A stretch of 64,000 bases of DNA from Garicola koreensis (GTDB lineage Bacteria > Actinomycetota > Actinomycetes > Actinomycetales > Micrococcaceae), in the NCBI RefSeq assembly GCF_014195445.1, contig NZ_JACIBT010000001.1, forward strand, positions 1,054,001 through 1,118,000, given 5' to 3'. A model generated the notes under the pieces. It was not told the origin of the DNA and did not search any database. It worked only from the letters and a program-made list of their open reading frames with translations. Both the position numbers and the translations under genes were made by a program. This document shows positions 50,975 to 58,770 of this stretch, piece after piece (positions within the stretch are counted from its first letter, which is position 1; each line of letters starts with the position of its first letter).

Positions 50975-51772
50975 ATGAGCCTCGGATCCAGCCCCTATAC
51001 CGAAGACCTCCGTCTGGCGCATGTGATCGCCGATTCGGCCGACGCCAAAACCATGCAGCATTTCAACGCCATGGACTTCGAGGTGGAGACCAAACCGGAC
51101 CTGACGCCGGTGACCGTCGCCGACCGGGCCGCAGAGGAGGTCCTCCGGTCCCAGCTGGGGCGCGCGCGCGGCCGCGACGCGATCCTCGGCGAAGAGTTCG
51201 GTGAAACCGGCTCAGGGTCCCGCCGCTGGATCCTTGACCCCATCGACGGCACCAAGAACTTCATCCGCGGGGTGCCCGTCTGGGCGACGCTGATCGCCCT
51301 GGTGGACCACGGTGAACCGGTGGTGGGGGTCGTATCTGCTCCGGCACTGGGGCGCCGCTGGTGGGCGGCCAAGGACGGCGGGGCCTACACGGGCAAATCC
51401 CTGACGGCAGCGAAGCAGCTGCACGTCTCAAAGGTCTCCGAGCTCAGTGATGCCTCCTTCTCCTACTCCTCGTTGGACGGCTGGCGAGACCTGGGCCGGC
51501 TCCAGCAGTTCCTGGACTTCACCGATGCGGTCTGGCGCACCCGCGCCTACGGGGACTTCTGGTCCTACTGCATGGTGGCCGAAGGCACCGTCGACGTCGC
51601 CGCGGAGCCGGAGCTGGAGCTCTACGATATGGCGGCCCTGGTGCCGATCGTCCAGGAGGCCGGCGGGGCCTTCACCTCCTTGGCCAATGATCCCGGCTGC
51701 ACCGGACCCAATGCGCTGGCCAGCAACGGTGTGCTGCACCAGCGGTCTCTTGAGGCCCTGGGCGGCGTCTGA
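50975..51772 (+). CDS. hisN: Inositol monophosphatase family, likely histidinol-phosphatase
   Basis: A 265-residue Mg2+-dependent phosphatase. Metal-site motifs are ILGEEFGETG, WILDPIDGTKNFIRGVPVWA and the C-terminal AAEPELELYDMAALVPIVQEAGG. This pattern is that of actinobacterial HisN, which completes histidine synthesis; inositol-phosphate phosphatase cannot be excluded. -10 TAGCTT (50963-50968) lies 6 nt before ATG 50975: leaderless. Confidence 0.87.
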   Translation: MSLGSSPYTEDLRLAHVIADSADAKTMQHFNAMDFEVETKPDLTPVTVADRAAEEVLRSQLGRARGRDAILGEEFGETGSGSRRWILDPIDGTKNFIRGVPVWATLIALVDHGEPVVGVVSAPALGRRWWAAKDGGAYTGKSLTAAKQLHVSKVSELSDASFSYSSLDGWRDLGRLQQFLDFTDAVWRTRAYGDFWSYCMVAEGTVDVAAEPELELYDMAALVPIVQEAGGAFTSLANDPGCTGPNALASNGVLHQRSLEALGGV

Positions 51773-51829
51773 ATCTGACGCTCTGGGCAGCGCCTGAGAC
51801 TCTGGGCTGTGACACTCCCCCATTCGACG

Positions 51830-51868
51830 TTTAGTCATCCCTAATACTAGAGTGTAGGGGTGTCTAAA
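51830..51868 (+). promoter_or_regulatory. Promoter and candidate MntR operator of the manganese operon
   Basis: A 14-bp imperfect inverted repeat, TTTAGTCATCCCTA (51830-51843) and TAGGGGTGTCTAAA (51855-51868), 12 of 14 positions paired, surrounds -10 TAGAGT (51848-51853) and the GTG 51860. A repressor here would block a leaderless transcript. The DtxR-family regulator encoded at the end of the cluster is the obvious candidate. Confidence 0.72.
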
Positions 51869-52825
51869 AGACCCACTCCGGCGAAAATCACTGCTCCTCT
51901 CGCCGCCGTATCGGCAGCCACCGCCCTGGTGCTCACTGCCTGTGTGCCGGCCGGCCCGGAGACTGCCGGCACCGACTCCGGCGAGGAGGCCGGACTGCCG
52001 GTGGTGCTGACCACGTTCACCGTATTGCAGGACATGGCCGCTGAGGTCGGCGGCGAGCACGTGGAGGTCAGATCCATCACCCCTGCCGGTGCGGAGGTCC
52101 ACGGCTACGACCCCACTCCCTCAGCCGTTCGCGGCGCCGCGGAGGCCGATCTGGTCATTGCCAACGGCCTGGGCCTGGAGGCATGGCTCCAGCAGTTCCT
52201 CCAGCACGCTGACGCCCCCACGGTCACCGCCACCGACGGCATCGACACGCTCGCGGTCACCTGGCTGCGCGACCACCCTGACCACGCCGGCACCGCAGCC
52301 GATATGCCGGTCAACCCCCATGCGTGGATGTCACCGGTGAATGCCGAGGTCTACATCGATAACATCGAAGCGGCCCTGGCCGAGCAGTTCCCCCAGCACA
52401 CCGAGCATTTCGCCCAGAACGCCGAGGCGTACCGGCAGCAGCTGCAGAGCCTGCACCGCACCACGGAGGAACGCTTTGCGAACCTCGACGCCCCGGTCCG
52501 CCTGGTCACCTGTGAGGGCGCGTTCAGCTATCTGGCCCAGGAGTACGGCATCGATGAGCACTACCTGTGGTCGCTGAACGCCCAGAACGAGGGCACCGCC
52601 GCCCAGACTGAGGCGCAGATCAACTACGTGGAGGCGCACAGCGTCCCGACGATCTTCTGCGAGTCCACCGTCAACGATTCGGCCCAGCAGCAGGTGGCCG
52701 CCGAAACCGGAGCCGAGCTCGGCCCACCGCTGTACGTGGATTCGCTCACCGACGACGGTGACGTGCCGACCTACCTGGACCTGCTGGAATATGACATCGA
52801 TCGGATCCTCACCGGCTATGAATAG
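51860..52825 (+). CDS. Manganese/zinc ABC transporter binding lipoprotein (MntA-like)
   Basis: A 321-residue lipoprotein with lipobox LVLTACVP. The four-ligand set of Mn2+-type cluster-9 proteins is visible: VHGYDP (His), NPHAWMSP (His), TCEGAFSYLA (Glu) and LYVDSL (Asp). It has no His-rich loop, unlike the ZnuA-like protein at 35.0 kb. Together with a downstream DtxR-family regulator this favours manganese. GTG 51860 sits 6 nt after the -10. Confidence 0.87.
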   Translation: MSKRPTPAKITAPLAAVSAATALVLTACVPAGPETAGTDSGEEAGLPVVLTTFTVLQDMAAEVGGEHVEVRSITPAGAEVHGYDPTPSAVRGAAEADLVIANGLGLEAWLQQFLQHADAPTVTATDGIDTLAVTWLRDHPDHAGTAADMPVNPHAWMSPVNAEVYIDNIEAALAEQFPQHTEHFAQNAEAYRQQLQSLHRTTEERFANLDAPVRLVTCEGAFSYLAQEYGIDEHYLWSLNAQNEGTAAQTEAQINYVEAHSVPTIFCESTVNDSAQQQVAAETGAELGPPLYVDSLTDDGDVPTYLDLLEYDIDRILTGYE

Positions 52826-53558
52826 TTCCTCACCTGACCGGCCAGCTGTGGTGGTGCGCGGCCTCAGCGCAGGCTACCCCGGGGTCTCCGCCTTGGAGGG
52901 TGTGAACCTGCAGCTTGGGCGCGGCCGCATCACCGCCCTGGTCGGAGCCAACGGGTCCGGCAAGTCCACGCTCTTCGCCGCGATGCTGGGACTGCTGCCC
53001 CCACGCACCGGCAGCGTCCGGCTGTTCGGGCAGGCCCCGGCGAAGGCACGACGACGAAACGCAGTGAGCTTTGTGCCCCAGCACGAACAGATCGACACCA
53101 CCTTTCCCATCACGGTGGAGCAGGTGGTGATGATGGGCCGCTACACCCATATGGGCTTCATCCGGCGAGCCCGCAGCGCCGACCGCGAGGCCGTGGCCGA
53201 GGCGCTGGCGCGCACCGGACTGAGCCAGTATCGCAGGCGCAGCATCGGAGAGCTCTCCGGAGGTCAGCGCAAGCGCACCTTCGTCGCCCGCGCGATCGCT
53301 CAGCAGGCGGAGCTGATGCTGTTGGACGAACCCTTCGCGGGGGTGGATCGCAGCAGCGAGCGCCTCATCACCGAGCTGCTGCACCAGTTGGCCGCCGCCG
53401 GCACCACCATGCTGATCTCCACCCACCATCTGGAGGGTGTTCACCAGCTGGCCGATGAGGTCATCCTGCTGCACCGTCGGGTGCTGGCCGCCGGGGCTCC
53501 CGAGGATGTGCTCACCGATGAGCAGCTGGCCCGCGCGTTCGGAGCCTCGCTGTCATGA
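52818..53558 (+). CDS. Manganese ABC transporter ATPase (MntB-like)
   Basis: A 246-residue ABC ATPase: GANGSGKST, signature ELSGGQRKRTF, Walker B LMLLDEPFAGVD and STHHLEG. The start is ATG 52818, overlapping the preceding gene by 8 nt. It powers the permease encoded next. Confidence 0.9.
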   Translation: MNSSSPDRPAVVVRGLSAGYPGVSALEGVNLQLGRGRITALVGANGSGKSTLFAAMLGLLPPRTGSVRLFGQAPAKARRRNAVSFVPQHEQIDTTFPITVEQVVMMGRYTHMGFIRRARSADREAVAEALARTGLSQYRRRSIGELSGGQRKRTFVARAIAQQAELMLLDEPFAGVDRSSERLITELLHQLAAAGTTMLISTHHLEGVHQLADEVILLHRRVLAAGAPEDVLTDEQLARAFGASLS

Positions 53559-54421
53559 TCGAGTTTCTGCTCTCCCCCTTCGAGTACGCGTTCATGCAGA
53601 ACGCGCTGGCCGTGGCGGTGATTTCATCGGCGGTCTGCGGCATGCTCTCCTCCTGGCTGGTGCTGATGGGCTGGTCGCTGATGGGAGAGGCGGTGGCCCA
53701 CTCTGTGCTGCCCGGAGTGGTGCTGGCCTTCATCCTGGGGATCCCGCTGGGTGCCGGCGCCTTCGTCTTCGGCATGCTGGCAGTGGCCCTCATCGCCGGG
53801 CTGTCCAGAACCACCACGATGAAGCGTGACACCACCATCGGGGTGGTGTTCACCTCGCTCTTCGCGCTGGGGCTGGTGCTCATCTCCGCCACACCCAGTC
53901 AGACCCACCTGATGGATCTGCTCTTCGGCAATGTGCTGGGCACCTCGCGCGCTGATCTCTACCAGGTGGCCGCGCTTGCCGCAGTCACCGCACTGGTGCT
54001 GCTGCTCAAGCGCAGAGACTTCACCCTGCTCGCCTTCGACCGCACTTACGCCACGGCCATCGGGCTGCGCACCGGCGTGCTCACCGCAGTGCTGCTGATT
54101 CTGCTGGCGCTGACCACCGTGACTGCACTGCAGACCCTTGGGGTGATCCTGGTGGTGGCGATGCTGGTGATTCCCGGAGCCACCGGGTTCCTGCTGGCCC
54201 GCAGCTTCGCCACGATGCTGCTCATCTCCTCCAGTGTGGGCGCTGTGGCGGCGATCCTCGGCGTCTACGCCAGCTACTGGTGGGGTGTCTCCACCGGCGG
54301 GGCTATTGTGCTCTGCGCCTCCGGGCAGTTTGTGCTGGCTTATCTGTGCTCTCCGCGCCACGGGCTGGCTGCTGCGCTGCGGCGTCGTCGTGCTTCCTCC
54401 CATGCAACCGCCGTAGGATAG
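53555..54421 (+). CDS. Manganese ABC transporter permease (MntC-like)
   Basis: A 288-residue ABC-3 permease with about eight hydrophobic helices and the conserved GWSLMGEAVAHSVLPGVVLA segment. ATG 53555 overlaps the ATPase stop by 4 nt. It ends 4 bp before the regulator gene. Confidence 0.9.
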   Translation: MIEFLLSPFEYAFMQNALAVAVISSAVCGMLSSWLVLMGWSLMGEAVAHSVLPGVVLAFILGIPLGAGAFVFGMLAVALIAGLSRTTTMKRDTTIGVVFTSLFALGLVLISATPSQTHLMDLLFGNVLGTSRADLYQVAALAAVTALVLLLKRRDFTLLAFDRTYATAIGLRTGVLTAVLLILLALTTVTALQTLGVILVVAMLVIPGATGFLLARSFATMLLISSSVGAVAAILGVYASYWWGVSTGGAIVLCASGQFVLAYLCSPRHGLAAALRRRRASSHATAVG

Positions 54422-54425
54422 GGCT

Positions 54426-55142
54426 ATGCCCAGAACATCGGCCCAGGGCCGTTCCACTCTGCCGCCCACCGGGGCGACTCCGCGTGCCACCACCTCGGTG
54501 GAGGACTACGCGAAGACGATCTACGGCCTGGCCGAGTGGGAGGGTGCGGATGTGACGGCCAGCTCCTTGGCCAAAACCCTGGGGGTTTCCAATCCCTCGG
54601 TATCGCTGATGACCCGAAAGATGGCCGAGCTGGGGCTGCTGGATCATCAGCCGTACGCGCCGCTGCGGCTCACGACGGCCGGGCGACGGCTGGCACTTGC
54701 CATGGTGCGCCGCCATCGGCTCATCGAGACCTGGTTGGTGCGCGAACTGGACTACAGCTGGGATGAGGTCCACGATGAGGCGGAGCGGCTGGAGCATGCA
54801 GTCTCTGAGACGTTCGTCGAACGTCTGGACGCCAAGCTGGGCCATCCCACCACGGACCCGCATGGGGACCCGATTCCCGCGAAGGACCTCAGCCTGGACT
54901 ACCCGGAGACCACCCTGCTGTGCCGGGCCCCCGAAGGCGCCCGGGTGCGAGTGGAGCAGGTGGACGATTCGGTGCCGGAGGCGCTGCACGCTCTGGCGGA
55001 TCAGCGCATCGAGATCGGGGCGAGCCTGAGGGTGCTCACCTCGCGCTCCGGTGATGTGGTGCTCCAGGGACCCTCCGGCAGCCCGGACTGCGACCTGTCG
55101 CACCAGATTGCCCACGCCGTGCGGGTCAGCGTCGCGGTTTAA
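54426..55142 (+). CDS. mntR: DtxR-family metalloregulator, probably MntR
   Basis: A 238-residue repressor: winged helix (SVEDYAKTIYGLAEW, VSNPSVSLMTRKMAELGLL), metal-binding/dimerisation domain (RRHRLIETWLVRELDYSWDEVHDEAERLEHAVSE, of which ETWLVRELDY and EAERLEH hold the ligands) and a C-terminal FeoA/SH3-like domain. Context points to manganese rather than iron. Despite following the permease by 4 bp it has its own -10, TAGGAT (54414-54419), 6 nt before ATG. Confidence 0.87.
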   Translation: MPRTSAQGRSTLPPTGATPRATTSVEDYAKTIYGLAEWEGADVTASSLAKTLGVSNPSVSLMTRKMAELGLLDHQPYAPLRLTTAGRRLALAMVRRHRLIETWLVRELDYSWDEVHDEAERLEHAVSETFVERLDAKLGHPTTDPHGDPIPAKDLSLDYPETTLLCRAPEGARVRVEQVDDSVPEALHALADQRIEIGASLRVLTSRSGDVVLQGPSGSPDCDLSHQIAHAVRVSVAV

Positions 55143-55156
55143 GCCGCTCTCAGGTC

Positions 55157-55162
55157 TATTCT
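55157..55162 (+). promoter_or_regulatory. -10 element for a leaderless fluC mRNA
   Basis: TATTCT lies 7 nt before GTG 55170, in the 27-bp gap after the regulator gene. Confidence 0.65.
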
Positions 55163-55169
55163 GGTCCCC

Positions 55170-55667
55170 GTGTCCACATCCGATCACCGAACCGCCAAAC
55201 CCTGGGCGCCCCACCGCGAGGACGGACTGTCCCTGGGTGCGCTGATCCTCGCCGTCGCCGTCGCCGGTGCCGTGGGTTCGGTGCTGCGGCTGAGCATCGG
55301 AGCTCCCTTCGAGGAGCACTACATGAAGTTTCCGTGGGCGACACTGATGATCAATCTGGGCGGCTCGGCGGCCCTGGGGCTGCTGACTGCGGTGGCTCAC
55401 CGGTGGAGGGGCCTGCCCAGTTGGGGCGTGCCGGTGCTGGGCACTGGGCTGTTGGGCTCCTTCACCACGTTCTCCGCCGTCATGCTGGCTGCGGTGGCAT
55501 CGCAGCAGTCCAGCCTCTTCGGTGCGGTCGCCGGCGATGAGGTGATCCCCGCCGGCCTGTGGGAGATGCTGGCGTATCTGGGGATGGGAATGCTCTTCTG
55601 CACCGCGGCCGCGGCCGCCGGCATCACCGTGGGCCGGGCCCTCTTCGGAAACGGGGACGAACCATGA
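55170..55667 (+). CDS. crcB: Fluoride channel subunit FluC/CrcB 1
   Basis: A 165-residue four-helix Fluc protein. LMINLGGSAALGLL carries the pore Asn, and GLLGSFTTFSAVMLAAV the phenylalanine box. A 20-residue hydrophilic N-terminus precedes the first helix. It exports fluoride passively. Overlaps the second copy by 4 nt, so the channel is probably a heterodimer, as in other Gram-positives. Confidence 0.92.
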   Translation: MSTSDHRTAKPWAPHREDGLSLGALILAVAVAGAVGSVLRLSIGAPFEEHYMKFPWATLMINLGGSAALGLLTAVAHRWRGLPSWGVPVLGTGLLGSFTTFSAVMLAAVASQQSSLFGAVAGDEVIPAGLWEMLAYLGMGMLFCTAAAAAGITVGRALFGNGDEP

Positions 55668-56041
55668 TCGTGGAACTGACGGTCCCAGTGGTGTTGGCCG
55701 CGGCCGCCGGCGGGGCCCTGGGTGCCGCCGCACGGTTCCTGCTGGAGTCCTACCTGCGCTCCGGGGTCCTGGTGGCCAATGTGCTCGGGTCGCTGCTGCT
55801 GGGCATCATGCTGGGCATCAGCGCCGTCAGCACCTCCTCCTGGGACGCCGCCGCCCTGGGTTTCCTCTCAGTCGGCTTCATCGGGGCACTGAGCACCTTC
55901 GCCACGGTCTCGCTGCACGCAGCGCAGCTGTGGACCACCCGGCACCGGGTCAAAGCGGCAGCGCTGTGGCTGGTGCACACCGGATGCGGCCTAGTCGCCG
56001 CAGGCGGCGGTGCCTGGCTGGGTTGGACGTTGGCCGGCTGA
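55664..56041 (+). CDS. crcB: Fluoride channel subunit FluC/CrcB 2
   Basis: A 125-residue Fluc protein: VANVLGSLLLGIML and GFIGALSTFATVSLHAAQL are the family motifs. The start is ATG 55664, in an ATGA overlap with the first copy; an upstream frame to 55559 has no homology. Pairs with FluC 1. Confidence 0.92.
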   Translation: MIVELTVPVVLAAAAGGALGAAARFLLESYLRSGVLVANVLGSLLLGIMLGISAVSTSSWDAAALGFLSVGFIGALSTFATVSLHAAQLWTTRHRVKAAALWLVHTGCGLVAAGGGAWLGWTLAG

Positions 56042-56079
56042 GTCGGCCGGGAACATTTCCCGGTTGGTCGTCGTTGAGA

Positions 56080-56106
56080 TATACTGACAGACCCACCAGT
56101 GGTGGG
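56080..56106 (+). promoter_or_regulatory. tmRNA promoter -10 and adjacent palindrome
   Basis: TATACT at 56080-56085 is a good -10 for the tmRNA precursor. Just downstream CCCACCA-G-TGGTGGG (56092-56106) is a perfect 7-bp-arm dyad in the precursor leader; it may be a hairpin or protein site. Confidence 0.5.
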
Positions 56107-56128
56107 ACCATGTTTGATAAACACATAC

Positions 56129-56504
56129 GGGGCCGATTTGGTTTCGACGATCTGAGTTGATCGTGGAGAAGCGAGCCGTGGATGCCAGGCGACCACGTTA
56201 AAACCGCTTGTGCACCCAATTAAGTGCCGAATCTAAGCGCACTGACTTCGCCCTCGCTGCCTGATAACAGCGACCGCGAGTCTGTCAGCCTGAGTTTGCT
56301 GTCGACTCAGTGACTGGCATCAGCTAGATAGCCACTGGGGAGTTGTTCTCGTCGCAGGAAGAACTCCCGACATTTTTTGCGACTGGGTCTGTCAGGTGCT
56401 GGTCTGCATGACACCTGAGACCGAGCAACACGTTGACGCAGACTGCGCTCGGAGAAGTCCACGAAAATCCAGATCGGACGCGGGTTCAATTCCCGCCGGC
56501 TCCA
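56129..56504 (+). ncRNA. ssrA: tmRNA (transfer-messenger RNA)
   Basis: The 5' end GGGGCCGATTTGGTTTCGAC and 3' end GCGGGTTCAATTCCCGC-CGGCTCC-A form the tRNA-Ala-like domain, including a G3-U pair, expected for AlaRS. The tag frame starts with GCC at 56226 and ends with TGA at 56264, giving AESKRTDFALAA. Discriminator A is at 56504; CCA is not fully encoded. It rescues stalled ribosomes with SmpB, encoded 0.8 kb away on the other strand. Confidence 0.97.
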
Positions 56505-56510
56505 CCGTTC

Positions 56511-56553
56511 AAAAGGCCGCTGATTAGGGGAAACCCCTAATCAGCGGCCTTTT
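56511..56553. terminator. Intrinsic terminator of tmRNA
   Basis: A 20-bp perfect stem, AAAAGGCCGCTGATTAGGGG with its complement, around an AAA loop, with A and U runs on either side. It can act in both directions. Confidence 0.95.
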
Positions 56554-56708
56554 TCGTGGCTGAAGCCCTCTGCTCTCTTGGCAGCCGCCCCGTGACAACA
56601 GCTCCGCCGCGATGAGTGAGACCGATCCGCTGACTACTCCTGCAGTATGAGGCCGAAGTCATCCCCGGAGCCGATGTGCACCTGGGCTGCTTTCCGTAGC
56701 GTGTAACT
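56554..56708. other. Non-coding stretch after tmRNA
   Basis: About 155 bp without a gene. The only feature recognised is -10 TAGCGT at its end (56697-56702), 6 nt before ATG 56709. Confidence 0.5.
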
Positions 56709-56843
56709 ATGGAGAGCGTGTGGAGTTTCGTGATCATCTTCGCGCAGGTGTCTGCGGTGGTGCTGGGCGTCTTCATCGTCACTGCGGTCATCGCAGCGGT
56801 CGTCACAGCAGTTCGCAAGCATCGGGGCCGCCCCACCGGCTGA
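56709..56843 (+). CDS. Small single-pass membrane protein (44 aa)
   Basis: The 44-residue product begins MESVWSFVIIFAQVSAVV, has one hydrophobic helix (about 6-34) and a basic C-terminus (VRKHRGRPTG). Gene-like features are the exact leaderless -10 (TAGCGT, 6 nt upstream) and a positive-inside tail. No family was recognised. Confidence 0.55.
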   Translation: MESVWSFVIIFAQVSAVVLGVFIVTAVIAAVVTAVRKHRGRPTG

Positions 56844-56920
56844 TCGCCTCGGAGGTCCCCTTCACCCCACATACAGGTTGTGTCAATGCCACCGGACGTT
56901 TCGCGCGGTTAGACTGACAG

Positions 56921-56995
56921 ATGAGTTGGCGGACAACTCTGGGGCATGGACGAAGCACATTGTCGATTCGACTACGAGTAGGTGAGCCGGAATGA
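56921..56995 (+). CDS. Candidate 24-residue leader peptide ORF
   Basis: ATG 56921 lies 5 nt after TAGACT (56910-56915). The ORF encodes MSWRTTLGHGRSTLSIRL and ends GEPE with TGA overlapping the next ATG by 4 nt (ATGA). The arrangement suggests translational coupling of an otherwise unrelated short peptide; expression is not shown. Confidence 0.4.
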   Translation: MSWRTTLGHGRSTLSIRLRVGEPE

Positions 56996-57282
56996 CCACC
57001 TCCCCGCACGAGGACAGCAGAGACCGCTACGGGCGTGACGAGACGGCACGGAACCCGAACATCGATCCGGATCCGCAGCAGACCTAAGACCCAGATGTGG
57101 GCGCAGAGGGCCTGCAACCGGGGCAGACTCCACCGGAATCAAACTCAGCCACCGCCACTCCGCCGAATCCAGCGCCCACCCGCCCACCAAAGTCAAAGGT
57201 GGCCCTCACTGTGGCAGCGATTGTGGCGATCCTGCTGGTGGTCCTGATCTTCGTCGGCTATATTGCAGGCGTCATCGGCTGA
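56992..57282 (+). pseudogene. Small membrane protein gene interrupted by an in-frame TAA
   Basis: From ATG 56992 (AGGTGAG 5 nt upstream) the frame encodes 31 hydrophilic residues ending DPDPQQT, then TAA at 57085-57087. The same frame continues without another stop for 65 codons: an acidic/Pro-rich stretch (DPDVGAEG...PPNPAPTRPP) and a C-terminal helix (VALTVAAIVAILLVVLIFV) up to TGA 57282. The two parts look like one tail-anchored protein split by a nonsense change. GTG 57097 could restart the second part. Confidence 0.55.
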
Positions 57283-57289
57283 GGGGCTG

Positions 57290-57793
57290 CTAGGCCGAGC
57301 GCACCTCGCGCATCCGCATTGCTCGCGCAGCCTCCCGGGCATCCTGCTTCTCCCGAAGCACATGCCGCTTATCGAATTCGCGCTTGCCCTTGGCGATGCC
57401 GATCTCGACCTTGGCTCGGCCGTCTTTGAAGTACAGGCTCAGCGGCACCACTGTCAGGCCGGGATCTTCGATCTGGCGGGAGATCTTCACCAGTTCCTTG
57501 CGATTGAGCAGCAGCTTACGCTTCCTGCGGGTCGCATGGTTGGTCCACGTGCCGTTGAGGTACTCCGGGATGTGCACCCGTTCCAGCCACAGCTCCAGGT
57601 TGTCGTCGAACGCGGCGAAACCCTCTATCAGCGAAGCTTGCCCTTCGCGCAGCGACTTCACCTCGGTGCCGTTGAGCACCAGGCCGGCCTCATACTTATC
57701 CGAAATGGTGTAGTCGTGGCGGGCGCGCCGGTTCAGCGCAACCGTGTGATTGCGGGGGTCCTTCGGGGCACGCCCCTTTTTCTTCTTCGCCAC
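57290..57793 (-). CDS. smpB: tmRNA-binding protein SmpB
   Basis: A 167-residue OB-fold protein. [61 protein letters not shown] in part, and a C-terminal basic tail identify SmpB. It loads tmRNA into stalled ribosomes. It follows ftsX by 59 bp on the minus strand; ssrA lies nearby, as is common. Confidence 0.96.
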   Translation of the reverse strand: MAKKKKGRAPKDPRNHTVALNRRARHDYTISDKYEAGLVLNGTEVKSLREGQASLIEGFAAFDDNLELWLERVHIPEYLNGTWTNHATRRKRKLLLNRKELVKISRQIEDPGLTVVPLSLYFKDGRAKVEIGIAKGKREFDKRHVLREKQDAREAARAMRMREVRSA

Positions 57794-57852
57794 AGATCAC
57801 ACCTCCTTGGACAGCGACGGGGTTTGGCCGTTGGTTCACAGCCGATGTCCTA

Positions 57853-58770
57853 TTATACGCGCAGGTACTTGCGGACTGTCACCCAGGATGACAATCCTGC
57901 CAGCAGCCCCGCCAACAGCACCAGCCCCGGCATCACGATCCATGAGTCCGCCCCGCCGATGAAGGCAATGCCCACCACCTGTTCCGAGAGCCACTGCCCG
58001 AGCAGGAACTCCGCGATGACCCAGGTCGCAGCGCAGGCCAGCAGCGACCCAAGAACAGCGGCCACCACCCCTTCGACGATGAAGGGGACACGGATCATGG
58101 ACTTCGAGGCCCCCACCATGCGCATGATCGACGTCTCCCGACGTCGACTGAACGCTGAGAGCCGGATCGTGGTGGAGACCAGCAGCACGGTGCAGAGAAT
58201 CATAACTGCTGCGATGATCAGCACCACCACAGTGAGTCCGTTGAGGATGCCGAATATCTGGTCGAGGATCTCCTGCTGGTCCGCGACCGACTCCACCCCG
58301 GGGACTGCGGCGAAGAGCTCGGTGACGACCGGGTACTCTTCGGGGTCCTCCAGCAGCAGCCTGAACGACTCCGGCATGTCATCGGCAGTCACGTTGGCCG
58401 CACGGACACTGTCTCCGCGGGACTCTTGGAAGTTCTCCAACGCCTCCTGCTGCGATTCGTGCCGCCAGGATTCGACGTACTGGCTGGCTGCGCCGTCGTC
58501 GAGCATCTCCTCGATGCTGCTGCGCTGACCGTCGGTCACCGGGCCGGTGGGGCATGCGGACTGCGCGGACTCATCGGTGCAGAGGAAGACCGAGACCTCC
58601 AACCGGTCGTAGAAGTCATCGGTCATCTGGTTGACCTGCATCTGCATCAGGGCTGCCGCACCGACGAAGCCCAGCGAGATGAAGGTCACCAGCACCACGG
58701 ATACCACCATGGCGGTGTTCTTGCGCAGCGAGCGAAGCGTCTCCCCCAGCTGATAGGCCAGGCCGCTCAT
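57853..58770 (-). CDS. ftsX: Divisome ABC permease FtsX
   Basis: A 305-residue membrane protein: N-terminal cytoplasmic QLGETLRSLRKNTAMV, one helix (about 20-40), a large extracytoplasmic loop with the FtsX ECD (about 41-180, two Cys: CTDESAQSACP), then three helices. It transmits FtsE ATP hydrolysis to cell-wall hydrolases. Overlaps the ftsE stop by 4 nt. Confidence 0.94.
   Translation of the reverse strand: MSGLAYQLGETLRSLRKNTAMVVSVVLVTFISLGFVGAAALMQMQVNQMTDDFYDRLEVSVFLCTDESAQSACPTGPVTDGQRSSIEEMLDDGAASQYVESWRHESQQEALENFQESRGDSVRAANVTADDMPESFRLLLEDPEEYPVVTELFAAVPGVESVADQQEILDQIFGILNGLTVVVLIIAAVMILCTVLLVSTTIRLSAFSRRRETSIMRMVGASKSMIRVPFIVEGVVAAVLGSLLACAATWVIAEFLLGQWLSEQVVGIAFIGGADSWIVMPGLVLLAGLLAGLSSWVTVRKYLRV

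Noticed and set aside
52818-54421. Iron or heme uptake system
   Set aside because: The binding protein has the His-His-Glu-Asp ligand set of Mn/Zn cluster-9 proteins, not a siderophore-binding fold.
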